From the NCBI GenBank assembly GCA_024291935.2, contig CM044311.1, positions 22,157,001 to 22,221,000 of the forward strand: 64,000 nt of DNA, written 5' to 3'. Each line of letters begins with the position of its first letter. Position 1 is the first letter of the stretch. Of the stretch, positions 11,632-23,442 are shown piece by piece. Both the position numbers and the translations under genes were made by a program. The notes below the pieces were generated by a model. The model had not been told where the DNA came from and made no database searches. It saw nothing but the letters and a program-made list of their open reading frames with translations. The stretch comes from Okapia johnstoni. Its lineage: Eukaryota; Chordata; Mammalia; Artiodactyla; Giraffidae.

Positions 11632-12230
11632 ATTTCCTATGGTTCCAAAATAACTGCAGAATGGTGACTGCAGCCATGAAATTAAAAGATGCTTGCTGCT
11701 TGGAAGAAAAGCTATGACCAACCTAGATAGCATATTAGAAAGCACAGACATTACTTTGCCAACAAAGGTCAGTCTAGTCAAGGCTATGGTTTTTCCAGTG
11801 GTCATGTATGGATGTGAGAGTTGGACTATAAAGAAAGCTGAGCACCAAAGAATTGATGCTTTTGAACTGTGTTGTTGGAGAAGACTCTTGAGAGTCCCTT
11901 GGACTGCAAGGAGATCCAACAAGTCCATCCTAAAGGAGATCAGTCCTGGGTGTTCACTGGAAGGACTGATGTTGAAGGTGAAACTCCAATATTTTGGCCA
12001 CCAGATGCGAAGAGTTGACTCATTGAAAAAGACCCTGATGCTGGGAAAGATTGGGGGCAGAAGGAGAAGGGGATGATGGAGGATGAGATGGCTGGATGGC
12101 ATCACCAACTCGATGGACATGAGTTTGGGTAAACTCTGGGAGTTGGTGATGGACGAGAGGCCTGGCGTGCTGCTATTCATGGGGTCACAAAGAGTCGGAC
12201 ACAACTGAGCGACTGAACTGAACTGAACTT
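11632..12230 (+). mobile_element. BovB LINE 3' fragment, sense
   Basis: Begins near ggttccaaaataactgcag and runs to the 3' terminal repeat (gactgaactgaactgaact). The frame 11693-12076 retains 127 codons of BovB polymerase C-terminus (MTNLDSILES, VMYGCESWTIKKAEHQ, LCCWRRLLRVPWTARRSN) and then stops, so it is a dead fragment. The 195-codon frame on the other strand (11617-12204) is only the antisense of this element. A solo LTR starts about 15 bases downstream. Confidence 0.93.
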
Positions 12231-12319
12231 CATCTTACTAGTAGTGTAACTGAAAGTGACTGGCTGCTCACAGTTCAAAAGCCAATGAAGAGGCAAGATT
12301 GGTGCAAAGGAAGCTTTGC

Positions 12320-12325
12320 TTTATT
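12320..12325 (-). terminator. Poly-A signal AATAAA of the solo LTR
   Basis: A canonical AATAAA on the minus strand, in the position expected for the R region of the LTR. Confidence 0.5.
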
Positions 12326-12409
12326 ATGGATGCTGGCAACTACATGGGGAAGGTGGACTCCTGTCCAAAGGCTAACTCTCCCCCACCACCATTGACAGTG
12401 GGTAAGGGC

Positions 12410-12416
12410 TTTTATA
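12410..12416 (-). promoter_or_regulatory. TATA box of the solo LTR
   Basis: A TATAAAA-type box on the minus strand inside the LTR, placed as expected upstream of the AATAAA. Whether it still drives transcription is unknown. Confidence 0.45.
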
Positions 12417-12731
12417 GACACAGAGCAAGGGGGACAGGCAGAAGCAGTCAGCTCTGATAGTCATCTTGGAATTGGTCATGCAGTGGTCTGACAGCATTGT
12501 ACAGAATACAGCTCAGAATATTATCCATAGCCCTTGAGAAGGAACTAAAAGACCTTGACTCTGCTTATTGACTAAACTATTATTATTTTGTCCTGTTTGA
12601 CTGTTTTTCCTTTGTTTCTGCATTTTCTCACTTCTCCAATTAAACTTATTCTTTGGCTAAAGTTTTTCCATAGGCAAAAGGCAGGCAGGGGACAAGGTGG
12701 GTGGTGGGGAGGACCGTAGGCTGTTGCTACA

Positions 12732-13929
12732 TTTTAGTATAACAGAAAGGCAACTTAAATAATATTAATTTCTATTGACTATGAGAGCCACTATCCTCTC
12801 TACTATGTGTTATATAAAGAGCCTCACAACACATGGAAATGAAGAAAAGTTTGACATTAAACATTAAAGTAGAGCAGCAGCAAAAGAAAAAAAATCAAGC
12901 ATATTAGTTTTCTCAGAGAGAGTCTTTAAATAATAATAAAATGTTATCAATACCCAATAAAATAATAGAATGAATGTTTGTACCTTTTAAAGCTTAAATT
13001 GTTTTGTTTCTCTTTAAGAGTTTTTAAATGACAACCCCCCACACAACAACATCAAAGTATTCAAAAATATACATATATTTAGCTCATGAATGTACATGAA
13101 TCCCTAGCTGAATCATAAATCAGCTGTTTAAACCTAGCTTGATTGTGCAGGTTTTCTAGTCTCTTATAGGTTTACTCATGCAACTCATTATTGGATAACT
13201 GCCAGATAGTCTGTACAGTCTTGCCAGAATGTCTCGAAAAGACCAGTGAGGGCATGATCTCAGAAGATGGCACAAAACAGGCAAAATTGGCAAAGTACTG
13301 TTCAAGTTCATGTCATGCGTGCCAAAACTCCACTGACCAAAAAAGACAAAGGCCAGAGTCAAGTGAGAGGACACTCAGAGGCACAACGAGTGTGGACTTA
13401 GGGAGAGGTGAAGACTCAAGGTTACTAATGCATCCAATCTACTATAATTATATGAAGTAACTGTAAGGGAAATCAATAAATTTTCCATTATGTGCAGATA
13501 TTTTAACATAGTCTTCTAAGTACTTGTTGGATGCAACAGAAGAAAAAACGAAAAGTGAAATATTTGAATGCCACAGTTGTTGGACATTTATAGAACATAG
13601 AAACTCACACATTCTTACTTCGCAAGCATGAAATATGTACACAAATTCACATTGTGAGGTCATGAAGCAAATCTAAACAGGATTCAAGTAATCGTGTCTA
13701 TGATACATTTACAATCAAATTCATAAATTTACAAAAATAAAATTAACTATACCAAACAGGTTTAGAATGCTTTTTAAAATACCCTTCAACTCATTTATGG
13801 TTTAAAGAGAAAAACTCACAATGGAAACTAGACATTACTTGAAACTAGCATTTGAAAAATTACATCATGTCCAAACATAGGAGGTGGAGCTAACATGTAC
13901 TTAGCAGAAAGTTTTACTTAAAAATTTAA
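12732..13929. other. Unique non-coding sequence
   Basis: No gene recognised. Overlapping opposite-strand frames at 13156-13374 and 13191-13460 have no recognisable product and are probably chance. Confidence 0.4.
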
Positions 13930-14200
13930 TTTAGACATGAATTAAAATTAGTTGATTGAATAAAAAAATTAAAAAGTTAGAAAAGGATCAAAGTACATTC
14001 TCAAAAGAAGAAAATGAACAGAAAAAAAACTTTTAAAAAGTGGAGAAGGAAATATTAAAAGGAGAAACACAAATGAGCTAACAGAAAGCAAGGAGAAATG
14101 TAAAACATTAAAATTTGATTATTTGAAAAACTGCCAGACTAATCTCTGGATAAATTACTGCATAAAAGGAAAATAATATATACAAATAACTTAAAAGTAA
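13930..14200 (+). mobile_element. Possible old L1 ORF2 remnant
   Basis: The A-rich sense strand recalls degraded L1M ORF2, especially the aaaactgccagactaatctc region, which parallels the leucine-alanine-arginine block before the RT domain. It is too diverged for certainty. Confidence 0.4.
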
Positions 14201-14334
14201 TATATGCAGTAGAGATTTAACATATAGTGGACATGATACAAATTTTATACAAATGCATTTAAAACATAGGGAAAATACACTCACAAAAATCAGACTGAGT
14301 ATGAAATAAGTAATGTAAACATTTCTGATAATTT

Positions 14335-15075
14335 GAAAATCCTAAATCTTAAATCTGTAATTTCAGGTATTTCCCTGAAATATATTTCGATATTTCCCTA
14401 CATATACAGGCGTGTTTGCAATTGAGTTTTACTTAGAATTAGATTAGAATCCAACATAATTAGATAAAATTAGAATTAGAATTAGGTTCCAATCTTACAC
14501 AAACACTTCCAGAATTTAGATCAGAGGTTATCTCTCAAATTCTGGCATGAGTTTGGCATTAGCTTGACACTAAGGAAAATTTGTATGTCTTTTCCAAAAC
14601 ACTAATTCAAAGAATAATATTCTCTAAGTTAATTGTATTCCAAACTGAGTGATTTTACCTGAGCATATCCTTCTTTCTTTCTTTTTTTTTTTTCTTCGAG
14701 TTCTTCAAACAAGGAGAGCCTGGCAAAGAGTCTGTCTGGGTTTACTTTTTCTGAGTTTTCACCATATTGTTGATTGTTTTCTTATAGACTAGGGGAAAAA
14801 ACATAGACATTAAGCTGCAATATTTATACTTTATTCTAGCAAGCTTTATATTGTATTATCAAAACCTATCATTAAGAAGTTGGTAAGTTATCTATACTAT
14901 AGTAAGAATTTTATGTATTTTATTATTTTAAAATACATTCAACGTACATATTTTAAACTTTATATGTGAACACACATTTGCAGCATTTTAAGTGCCTTTA
15001 CAAATAATTCAGATTCAGCAGTAATTTTATTTTTTAATTTCTACGGAACTGTCCCAATATGAGCAGACTGTGACA
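14335..15075. other. Unique AT-rich sequence with a small TTAGAAT repeat
   Basis: Around 14432-14487 the motif ttagaat/attagat recurs several times. A T run lies at 14676-14692. No gene or transposon seen. Confidence 0.4.
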
Positions 15076-15492
15076 CAGTTCAGTTCAGCTCAGTTCAGTC
15101 ACTCAGTCATGTCCGATTCTTTACGGCCCCATGAATCGCAGCATGCCAGGCCTCCCTGTCCATCACCAACTCCAGGAGTTTACCCAAACCCATGTCCATT
15201 GAGTCGGTGATGCCATCCAACCATCTCATCCTCTGCCGTCCCCTTCTCCTCCTGCCCCCAATCTTACCCAGCATCAGGGTCTTTTCCAATGAGTCAACTC
15301 TTCGCATGAGGTGGCCAAAGTATTAGAGTTTCAGCTTCAACATCAGTCCTTCCAATGAACACCCAGGATTGATCTCCTTTAGGATGGATTGACTGAATCT
15401 CCTTGCAGTCCAAGGGACTCTCAAGAGTCTTCTCCAACACCACAGTTCAAAAGCGTCAATTCTGCGGTGCTCAGCCTTCTTCACCGCCCAGT
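15076..15492 (-). mobile_element. BovB LINE 3' fragment, antisense
   Basis: From the terminal repeat (cagttcagttcagctcag) through cgattctttacggccccatg, ttgagtcggtgatgccatcc and ttctcctcctgcccccaatc to ccttcttcaccgccc. The minus-strand frame 15107-15307 keeps 66 codons of the polymerase C-terminus. 5'-truncated. Confidence 0.93.
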
Positions 15493-15552
15493 ATATACAG
15501 CTATGTTAGAGACTTTGTTGATTGCATTATGGTGACACTTAGTTTTTACAGT

Positions 15553-15988
15553 ATGTTGTTATTATTTAGTCACTTAAGTCATTTCCAACTACAGTCCCAC
15601 AGACTGCATCACACCCGGCTTCCCTGTACTTCGGTATCTCCCAGAGTTTGCTCAAACTCAAGTTCATGGGTCAGTGATTCCCTCCAACTATCTCATCTTG
15701 TGCAGCCCCCTTCTCCTCCTGCACTCAATCTTTCCCAGCATCTGGGTTTTTTCTAATGAGATGGCTCTTCGCATCAGGTGGCCAAAGTATCGGAGCTTCA
15801 GCATCAGTCCTTCCAGTGAATATTCAGGGTTGATTTCCTTTAGGATTGACTGGTTTGATCTCCTTGCAGGCCAAGGGACTCAAGAGTCTTCTCCATCACC
15901 ACTATTTGAAAGCATCAGTCCTTCACCACTCAGGCTTCTTTATAATCCAACTCTCACATTCGTACATGACTACTAGAAGAACCATAGC
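15553..15988 (-). mobile_element. Second, more diverged BovB 3' fragment, antisense
   Basis: Covers almost the same part of BovB as its neighbour in the same orientation: ccctccaactatctcatctt, tttcccagcatctggg, tcgcatcaggtggccaaagt, then cgtacatgactactagaaga. It has more changes and small deletions, so it is an older, independent insertion rather than a recent tandem copy. A spacer of about 60 bases separates the two. Confidence 0.9.
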
Positions 15989-18434
15989 TGGTACAATTCT
16001 ATTTAAATAAAGAGATAATCTGAATGTTTAAACTGATGATACTTTGCCTATTTGCAATTTATTAGGTACAACTTTTATTCATTTTAAATAAGGTAAGGTT
16101 GCCACTAGGATTATGTTTACTCAATAGATACATTATTTGGTTAGCTGACAATCGATAAAAGATTACAAGCACTAAAGTGAATTGAGGGTTAAGGTGATGC
16201 TCAATTGTCTGGTTATGGATATTGATCAAGTAAATAACAAAACTGCAGAATCCCTACTTCCTTCTCTAATATACATTCAATTCCAAATGCTTTAGTTCAT
16301 TTTCTCCTTCAAGAAATGTAAAAAGGCTTATAATGATCACCTTCTCTTCAAAAATGTCTGTATGTATCTCTTTGTTGAGAGAGGCATTATATTTGTTCTT
16401 ATCCATTTTATCTTTACTTGATTAATTACACTTTGTTCAACACTGCCCATTTTCCTACTTTTTGATTTACTAATTCCTTCTTTATTTTGATTCCTTACCT
16501 TGTTTAACTTGATTTCTGTAGTCTTGTCCTCACCATGTTACTATACCTGAGGTTGTTTTTTATTCCCAGATAGTTCCAGTTTGGTGGATTTCATCAAGAA
16601 AGAGAGGGAGCATAAATATTTTGGCTACTACTAAGACCTGCCACGTGGCTTAACTGTCCATTAACGGCAATGTTAACTATTTCTTTGAAAATACAGGTCT
16701 CTTCACTTTTGCTATGTTTTTCTCCTTTTGTAAGATGAAAAGTCAGAAATTCCTTAATACTTGATTAAAATGAAACTCAGTTTCCCGGTGAAAAGAAAAC
16801 TTCTATGTGACTCATGATTGAATAACTCACTTAACACATGAGTCCTACTATATTATATTCTCTATCTACTCTGTGACTGTGATTTTCAACTCTTTTATGA
16901 CATTCTTGTTTTTAAATTTTCCCTTCCTGCTTCCCAAACAACCAAGACCAGAAAAGCTTCAGATTTCCTCTGCTTTCTTAATTTTTTTTCTTAGAAGGTT
17001 GGTGAATATAATCTTGGGGAAATAAAAGCACAGTAAATAGCAAACTCCCTTGGTATGCTTTTGACTTGAGAAGTGTTAACATTTAATTAAATCTTTCCTT
17101 TATTCCTACCCCACCAGGTTGAATCCCTGATGTTTCATGTTTACCCACATGGAATTAGATCTTAAAATGTTTTAAGAACCTTATTTACAGATGTTATGTC
17201 AAAACAAGGAAAACATCTTGAATTTGTTTCATGAGTAGATACCTTCTTTTAAAACAAATTTTAAACGTGTATTACAATATAAATGACATGTAAATCACAC
17301 AATTAAGAGAATATGGTGAGTTTATTTTCATAGAATGACATTCTCAGTCATCTAATCTAACAATGGTATACAGATCTCTAAATCTTCTGGATATAGTATT
17401 CTATTCAAAATGATACATTAAAAAAGTCTTTAGATTTTGTTTATGTTAAGGACTTAACACGATTTTTACACTATGATAGAAAAAGCAATATATTAGAGCT
17501 TATCTGAACAAATCTTAGCACTTCACCAGATACTTTCCTTGAAGAGAAAGCACGGCAGTGCATAGAATTGGAGTGTCTTAGTTCATTTTTTCCCTTTATA
17601 TCTTGAAGACGTTATCTTTCTTATGATTCCATTATAATTCATACATAAATATATGAAGTTCCCTAAATCCTTATCCACAGCTCTGTTATGTGCAATTCAG
17701 GTTTTTGCTGAATAAAAAGCTAGAAATAAGAAACTGTATCTCTTGGTCTAATTAAAGCCTTGATCATAGTAAGCTATTAATACTTTGGTGAAAATTGGCT
17801 TCTCCAGTGTCATCTAACCTTAAAAATGAATTATTTTGTCACCTGCTCCCCAAATTTGCAGTTTCTGATGACCAATGAAGCAACTCTTCTAAAGTTGAAT
17901 CAATTGACAATTGCTATGGCTTCTTCTATATATCTTTACAGATCCTTCCTTTTATATCACTAAGTAGAGCACAGACATAAACATCCATGGTTTCAAATCA
18001 GTTGCTATACTTTTTAGCTACGCTAGCCTGAGAAGTTGACATTTCTTGACTTCTCTCAGTTTTACAAGTTTAGATATTCTTCAGGAAAAGATGAAATCAA
18101 CATGATGAAAAAGATTTCAATATTCTAAATTTATTCTTTCATTTCTGCAAAGGTTTTACACATGGCCCAAGACTTACCAATCTAAAAGATAATCATGTTC
18201 ATAGACAACACTTTGTTAAAAATAAAACAAATGAGATATCAGTGATCTCACATTTGGATTCTGATATTTTTCTTAAGAATTTTGGAACAAATATCCTTTA
18301 CTACAATGAGTTCTTACTCTTTGATCTAAGTACATTTTTACTGTACTGTTGAATCTAGCCTGGAAGCCTTTGTTGATGAAGATGATATATTGCAAATAGT
18401 AACAAATATCACAATGTACAATGTTCTCCTGGCT
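15989..18434. other. Longest repeat-poor stretch of the window
   Basis: About 2.4 kb without a recognised transposon or gene. AT-rich and single-copy looking. Confidence 0.45.
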
Positions 18435-18585
18435 TTCTGAAACTGTGTGACATTATGCAAGTTATTTATTCTCTCTAAATCTCAGATTCCACCTAATTAA
18501 AAAGAATATAAAAATGTTACCGATTTTAATAAGATCTTGTGAAGTTGAAATATGATAACACCTGAAAGGTACTTACATGCTGGTG
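18435..18585 (-). mobile_element. MIR SINE, antisense
   Basis: The plus strand reads as antisense MIR: aactgtgtgacattatgcaa, gttatttattctctctaaat, ctcagattcc and a final aaaggtacttacatgc. Degraded. Confidence 0.7.
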
Positions 18586-18639
18586 AATAGTGAAAATAAA
18601 AGAGGAGGAGCTTAAGAAAGGTTAGCCATTATCCATTAT

Positions 18640-18872
18640 TATTGTGTGTGTTTGTGTGTGCAGTGCCCGCTCAGTCATGTCCGATTCTTTGTGACCCTTT
18701 GGACTATAACACACCAGGCCCCTCTGCCTATGAAGTTTTACAGGCAAGAATACTAGATTAGAGGTACCGTTTCCTCCTCTGGGGATCTTCTGGACCCAGG
18801 GATCAAACCACATCTCCTGCATCTCTTGCATTAGCTGGTGAATTATTTTACCACTGGTGCCACCTGGGAGTT
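18640..18872 (-). mobile_element. Bov-tA SINE, antisense, with (TG)n tail
   Basis: Antisense copy: TG-rich tail (18640-18660), ctcagtcatgtccgattctt, tggactataacacaccaggc, and the head at the right end (ctcctgcatctcttgcatta ... gccacctggga). Somewhat diverged. Confidence 0.9.
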
Positions 18873-19344
18873 ACATGAACTCTATACATTTATTAAAAAT
18901 GTGGAATGATTAAATTTACAAAACCCAAGTGTTCTTACTCATGAAGAACTTTTGCTTGCCTGTTATAATTTTAAATTATACCTTTCAGAGAAGAGACTAG
19001 CTTCTTCCAAAGTACTCCATGGATAACCAGCATCTTTGATTATGAGAACTCATTGCATCCAAGATAGTTTTGTCATGTCTAGGTTTGTTTTTTAATGTGA
19101 AAGTTACATCCTCTTAATATGAACAGCATTGCAATCACATCATGAAAAAAATATGTATATATACATATAATTTTTTTCATCTCAGTGCATTACTTTAAAC
19201 TCCTTGGGGGAAGGGAATAAACAAATCTCTGAAAAATTTAAATCCATTACCAGTAAATATAAAGATATGGACTCTTTGGCCAAGTTGATTTTCAACTGAT
19301 TGCTTGTAAAAAAACTTCCATTGTTTGTTCTATTAGCAAGAGAA
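18873..19344. other. Unique non-coding sequence
   Basis: No gene or repeat except a short TA/TG alternation at 19150-19170. Confidence 0.4.
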
Positions 19345-19465
19345 ATTGAGTCACTGAGACCTGTCAGACTCCTCTGTCCATGGAATTCTCCAGGAAAGAA
19401 TACTGGAGTGGATAGGCATTCACTTCTACAGGGAACCTTCCCAACCCAGATATCTAACACCTCTC
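19345..19465 (-). mobile_element. Bov-tA SINE fragment, antisense
   Basis: Only the Bov-A middle part is present (gactcctctgtccatggaat, ctggagtggata, aaccttcccaacccag). Both ends are missing or eroded. Confidence 0.75.
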
Positions 19466-19738
19466 AATGGAACATAGAAGAATGAGTCAGATTCCTCTTT
19501 ACAAATCATCCATGTAACCAGATTCAACAGCCCAATCATCTTTCTAACGAGAAAATCGACGTCTGGAAATTTGGTAAAGTTTGAAATTTGAAAAAAATTA
19601 TTATCACATATTTTTATTGCTTGACAATACTATTTAATGTTTTAGTACTTATGCTACTGCGACTATAGAAGAGTCTCAGTTTAATTCAAATATTGTGTCA
19701 ATTAACTGGCATGTTTGGTTTATAAAGGCATATCCACC

Positions 19739-19952
19739 GGGGCTTCCTTGGTGGCTCAGACAGTAAAGAATCAGCCTGCAATGAAGAAGACCCAGGTTCC
19801 ATTCCTTGGTTGGAAAGATCCCTTGGAGAAGGGAATGGCTACCCACTCCAGTGTTCTTGCCTGGAGATTTCCATGGACAGAGGATCCTGGTAGGCTACAG
19901 TCCATGGGGTCACAAAGAATTGGACATGACTGAGAAAATATCTTATATCTAG
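19739..19952 (+). mobile_element. Bov-tA SINE, full length
   Basis: Sense copy from ggggcttccttggtggctca to acaaagaattggacatgact. Flanks share ataaag..tatccacc (19722-19738 and 19953-19968), a long but imperfect TSD. Confidence 0.92.
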
Positions 19953-19970
19953 ATAAAGTTATCCACCAGG

Positions 19971-20462
19971 GTGCTGTATGTACATTATTTTCTCTGTACA
20001 GTGTTGATTGACAGTACAGGAGCAGGAAAGGGAAAGTTTTAGTTGTCTAGTAGCTCTAAAATAAAAAAAAGTAGTAATTTATTTATCTAATATATATTCA
20101 TTATATATTATTTGCCCAATAATATTCTGCACACTAGATTGATTATAAAAATCAAGTGAAAATCAGCCAGTGATAGTATTAATGTTTAAGAACTAATTGA
20201 TAGTATTGTAGAATATACTGTGATGGGAGGTATGTATATTTATCCAAAGTGGAATTGCTTAAATTTTGAATTTGACTTGAATCTTAAACATGTTATGCTG
20301 TAGTATCATTGTGAGTATTGAAAGGGAAATGGAAAGAAATAATAGCAAGGACAAAGTCTCAGAAGTGAGGTTCAGGCTCATGGATGGACAGTTCGACAAA
20401 GAAATAAGCACTATTGGGATTGAATTTTTATACATCCAGGTGTATATAGAAACAAGCTGGTA
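19971..20462. other. Unique AT-rich non-coding sequence
   Basis: No gene or recognised repeat. Confidence 0.4.
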
Positions 20463-20481
20463 AATAATAATAATAATAGAC
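20463..20481. repeat. (TAA)n microsatellite
   Basis: Six or so TAA/ATA units directly before the MIR. Confidence 0.8.
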
Positions 20482-20700
20482 AACATTTTTGTATTAGGTG
20501 CATATTCTGTAGCAAGTGCTACCCTAAATATTTCATGAGCCATTTCATTGATTCTCACCTCAATATTATGAGTGTGATATTCTCAAGCCTATTTTACACA
20601 TGAGAAAACTGAAGCTCAGATAGTGAACTACTTGAGCCTGAGTTTCTATTGTGGGCAAATGACAGGACTGAGCTTCGAACACGCTCCTAATATTCGGGCT
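20482..20700 (+). mobile_element. MIR SINE, near full core
   Basis: Sense MIR: gcaagtgctaccctaaatat, catttcattgattctcacct, cctattttacacatgagaaa, actgaagctcagatagtgaa, and the tRNA-distal part with ctgagcttcgaacacgc. The best preserved MIR in the window. Confidence 0.85.
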
Positions 20701-20710
20701 CGCAGTCTAA

Positions 20711-20732
20711 GGGTCACGACATGACCGTGACC
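20711..20732. other. GC-rich inverted repeat with three GGTCA/TGACC half-sites
   Basis: ggtcacg (20712-20718) is the perfect inverse of cgtgacc (20726-20732) around a 7-base loop. GGTCA occurs at 20712-20716 and TGACC at 20722-20726 and 20728-20732. These are the core of nuclear-receptor half-sites. Any binding is inference only. Confidence 0.35.
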
Positions 20733-22744
20733 AGCCTTCTTGGACGAGCTGCTGCTGGTGAGATGGACTCATCTGTGAATGGTGGAAGTCCATTCTCTTC
20801 AAGAGATAAAACATTGAAGGCTAAGGAAATGGAGACTCCCCTTACACCTAGAGTGAAATCTTTAGAAAATATGCTTGTAGTATAATTAAACTTATTATTG
20901 CTTTAAACATATAATTATTTTTCTGAATTTCTAAATTGCCAATATCTTCAAAATAATGTATCATTTGGTGTATGAGGAAGATTTGGAATCCTCATTGTAT
21001 TTGTTTATTTGCCATAATTTTGTCAAAGATGCAATTAAATAAAAAAAGAAAATAGAAGCAAGCTATGATAGTTTAGGCATGACCAAACTATAATTAAACA
21101 CATTTATTCTGCTTTATGTTTTCCCTGAGGAGATAAGTCCTTTAGGGATATTACTTAATTATTTAGGTCATAATTTTCTCTTTCCATTTAAAAGTAAGAA
21201 AATTAAGCCAAAGCCATGTGCAATAGCAGAACTGTTATTCTTAGAAAGATTGAACAATTACACAAAAACCATCAGAGATGATCCTCTACTATTACTACAA
21301 TGATAGAATCCTCTCATGGGAAAGTCAAAGCAACGCTTCTGCTGTGCTCAACTAGGAAGGTCTTTATGGATTAAATAAGTCACAGAAAGGAACAGATGCA
21401 CTTGAACTTGCTTGGGAATTGACTAGCACTTTCTGCTTTGGCTTTCAAATGTAAAATTTGAAAAAAAAAATTAGGTTGTATATATGAAGTATTTGATTAC
21501 ATGGCAAATACTATGTGATTAAGTTTGTGAAATATGATTTTTTTTCTCTTAATTTTCTGTTAATGATCTTTTCCCTTATTCCAAAATTGAAATATAAGAT
21601 CATAAATTCCCTTAGTATGAAATTCATGATGAATACCCTCAGATCACAGATAAAATCTATTTTTGGTGACCTGATCTCCTTGTGAGCTGGTCCATGAGAC
21701 GAAATTTACCTTAATTTCAGGAAATGTGCTTGGAATTCATGCAGAATTGTGTCTATTAATATTAATATTGCATTAATTAATATTAATGCTAATATTAATA
21801 TGATATGTGTAATAGCATATTAAAAAGACAGTTTATTTCATCAAGTGTATTTGCCATTGATACCTATAGTTTTATATTTATAATAATTTGTAACTTGGAG
21901 AGTGTTTTATTCAGTAAGGTTATAAAAACCTAAGTGTGGAAAATTCTATGCCACAGGGAAAACTAGAGTGCTCCACATTATATAAGGCAGAATAAAAGAT
22001 TTTAATAGAGTAATAAAGCTATAGTTTTAGAAACCAACACTAATGGTTGTGGTAAAAAGGATGTCTACATGACTCAGAAATACTGTAACTTTTACTTTAT
22101 ATCAAGTTAATGAATATCAGTGAGGAAATGTAACCCCTTACCATTTACTAAAACATATTATATTTATAATTTGAAATAATTGATACATTTCTGCTCTACT
22201 AAATTTAAGGTGATTAGCAAAACATAAAATAAAGATTGAAGGAAAAATGTGAATTTCATAGTACCAGTACTTTTAGTCTGTATTATTTTGGCTTTATAAG
22301 ATATTAGAAGAGCTATGCAATTTTTTTATTGTATACTTTCACAACCATCTTGATTTTATCATGGGATATGACAACATCTAATGCTTATGATCTCTCCCAC
22401 CTGAGAGTAGACATATACAAGACACAGTTTCACAATAACCATTCTAAACTAATGTATCTTAAAAAGAGACAGCTATTTTATAACCTAGTGCTAATAAAAT
22501 ACCATGACAATTTCTTTAACTTCTATTTATGCTTACTGAAAATTTAACTCAAAGAAAATAATGGACTAAATAATTTATTTAAACTTGCAATCTATTTGTT
22601 TATTTGAGGCTGGTAGGCTTTTTACTCATTTTTGTATGCGTAAGAACACTCTTTTCTTTCCCGTGATAAAACTATTTTAGAATTTTCTTTATGTTTTGTT
22701 ATTTTTTCAAAATCTGTTTTTCTCCTGATGAGAGGTGACCCTAT
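20733..22744. other. Unique AT-rich non-coding sequence
   Basis: About 2 kb without gene or transposon, apart from the A/T hairpin at 21754-21800 and T runs near 21538. Confidence 0.4.
21754..21800. repeat. A/T inverted repeat (hairpin)
   Basis: tattaatatta (21754-21764) pairs with taatattaata (21790-21800), and gcattaat (21770-21777) with attaatgc (21782-21789). The stem is 19 bp with a 5-base bulge and a 4-base loop. Could extrude as a cruciform. Confidence 0.75.
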
Positions 22745-22885
22745 GTAGAGGAAGGGGCATGGGTTTTGGGGACAGGAAACTTATTAATACAGATTATTAC
22801 TATGCAGCACATGGCTTTATGTAAATCTTATAAACAAGACAGGGAAATCCAGGATCTTTCTGAATATTAAATGAGATAATAGAGT
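22745..22885 (-). mobile_element. Possible MIR SINE, antisense
   Basis: ggggcatgggttttggggac at the left and ttaaatgagataatagag at the right are typical antisense MIR ends. The middle is eroded. Confidence 0.5.
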
Positions 22886-23102
22886 AGTAGTTTATAAAAT
22901 TCAAAGACATTACAAAATTTTATTATTAATTTCACAAAGAAATATGGCTACTTCCTTTAGGGTTAGAAAAAAGTAAGTTAAGTAAAATAGCTTAATATTC
23001 ACCATTAACTTATATTCCCAGCCATCTACACTAAGTATCACCAGTGCTTTGATATATTAGCCAGTTAGATTTTGGTCTTTTAGCACTAATTAGCTAAGAA
23101 CT

Positions 23103-23304
23103 GGACTTCCCTTGTAGCTCATCTGGTAAAGAATCCTCCTGCAATGCGGGAGATCTGGGTTCAATCCCTGGGTTGGGAAGATCCCCTGGATAAGGGAGAT
23201 GATACCTACTCCAATATTCTGGCCTGGAAAATTCCATGGACTGCATATTCCATGGAGTTGCAAAGAGTTGGACACGACTGAGTGTCTTTCACTTTCACTT
23301 TCAA
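23103..23304 (+). mobile_element. Bov-tA SINE (Bov-tA3-like), full length
   Basis: Sense copy: ggacttcccttgtagctcat, cctgcaatgcgggagatctg, ggaagatcccctggataagg, ttggacacgactgagtg and a cactttcactttc tail. 9-bp TSD ctaagaact at 23094-23102 and 23305-23313. Confidence 0.93.
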
Positions 23305-23442
23305 CTAAGAACTCTGCAATATTTAATGAAGGGTGATTTAGGTGTATTGACATAGTTCTTATATTTGTAAAATTATTGCAATCAAGTGTTAGTGTTGAAA
23401 ATAACAGACCCAAGTCTCTGTATTAACTTGCAACCTAGTTGC

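Larger units (their letters stand above)
12245..12731 (-). mobile_element. Solo LTR of an endogenous retrovirus, antisense
   Basis: On the minus strand this 487-bp block has LTR architecture. It begins tgtagcaacagcc, has a TATA-like ctataaaag (12409-12416), a poly-A signal AATAAA (12320-12325) about 90 bases downstream, and a terminal ...agttaca. No primer-binding site, gag, pol or env lies alongside, so it is a solo LTR. No matching TSD was seen at its ends. The family is not certain; it resembles ruminant LTRs of the BTLTR1 kind. Confidence 0.7.

Noticed and set aside
11617..12204. 195-codon open frame, minus strand
   Set aside because: It is the antisense of a BovB fragment (11632-12230). 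The same antisense pattern recurs in other copies.
13191..13460. 89-codon frame in unique sequence
   Set aside because: No recognisable domain and overlapped by an equally long opposite frame; likely chance.
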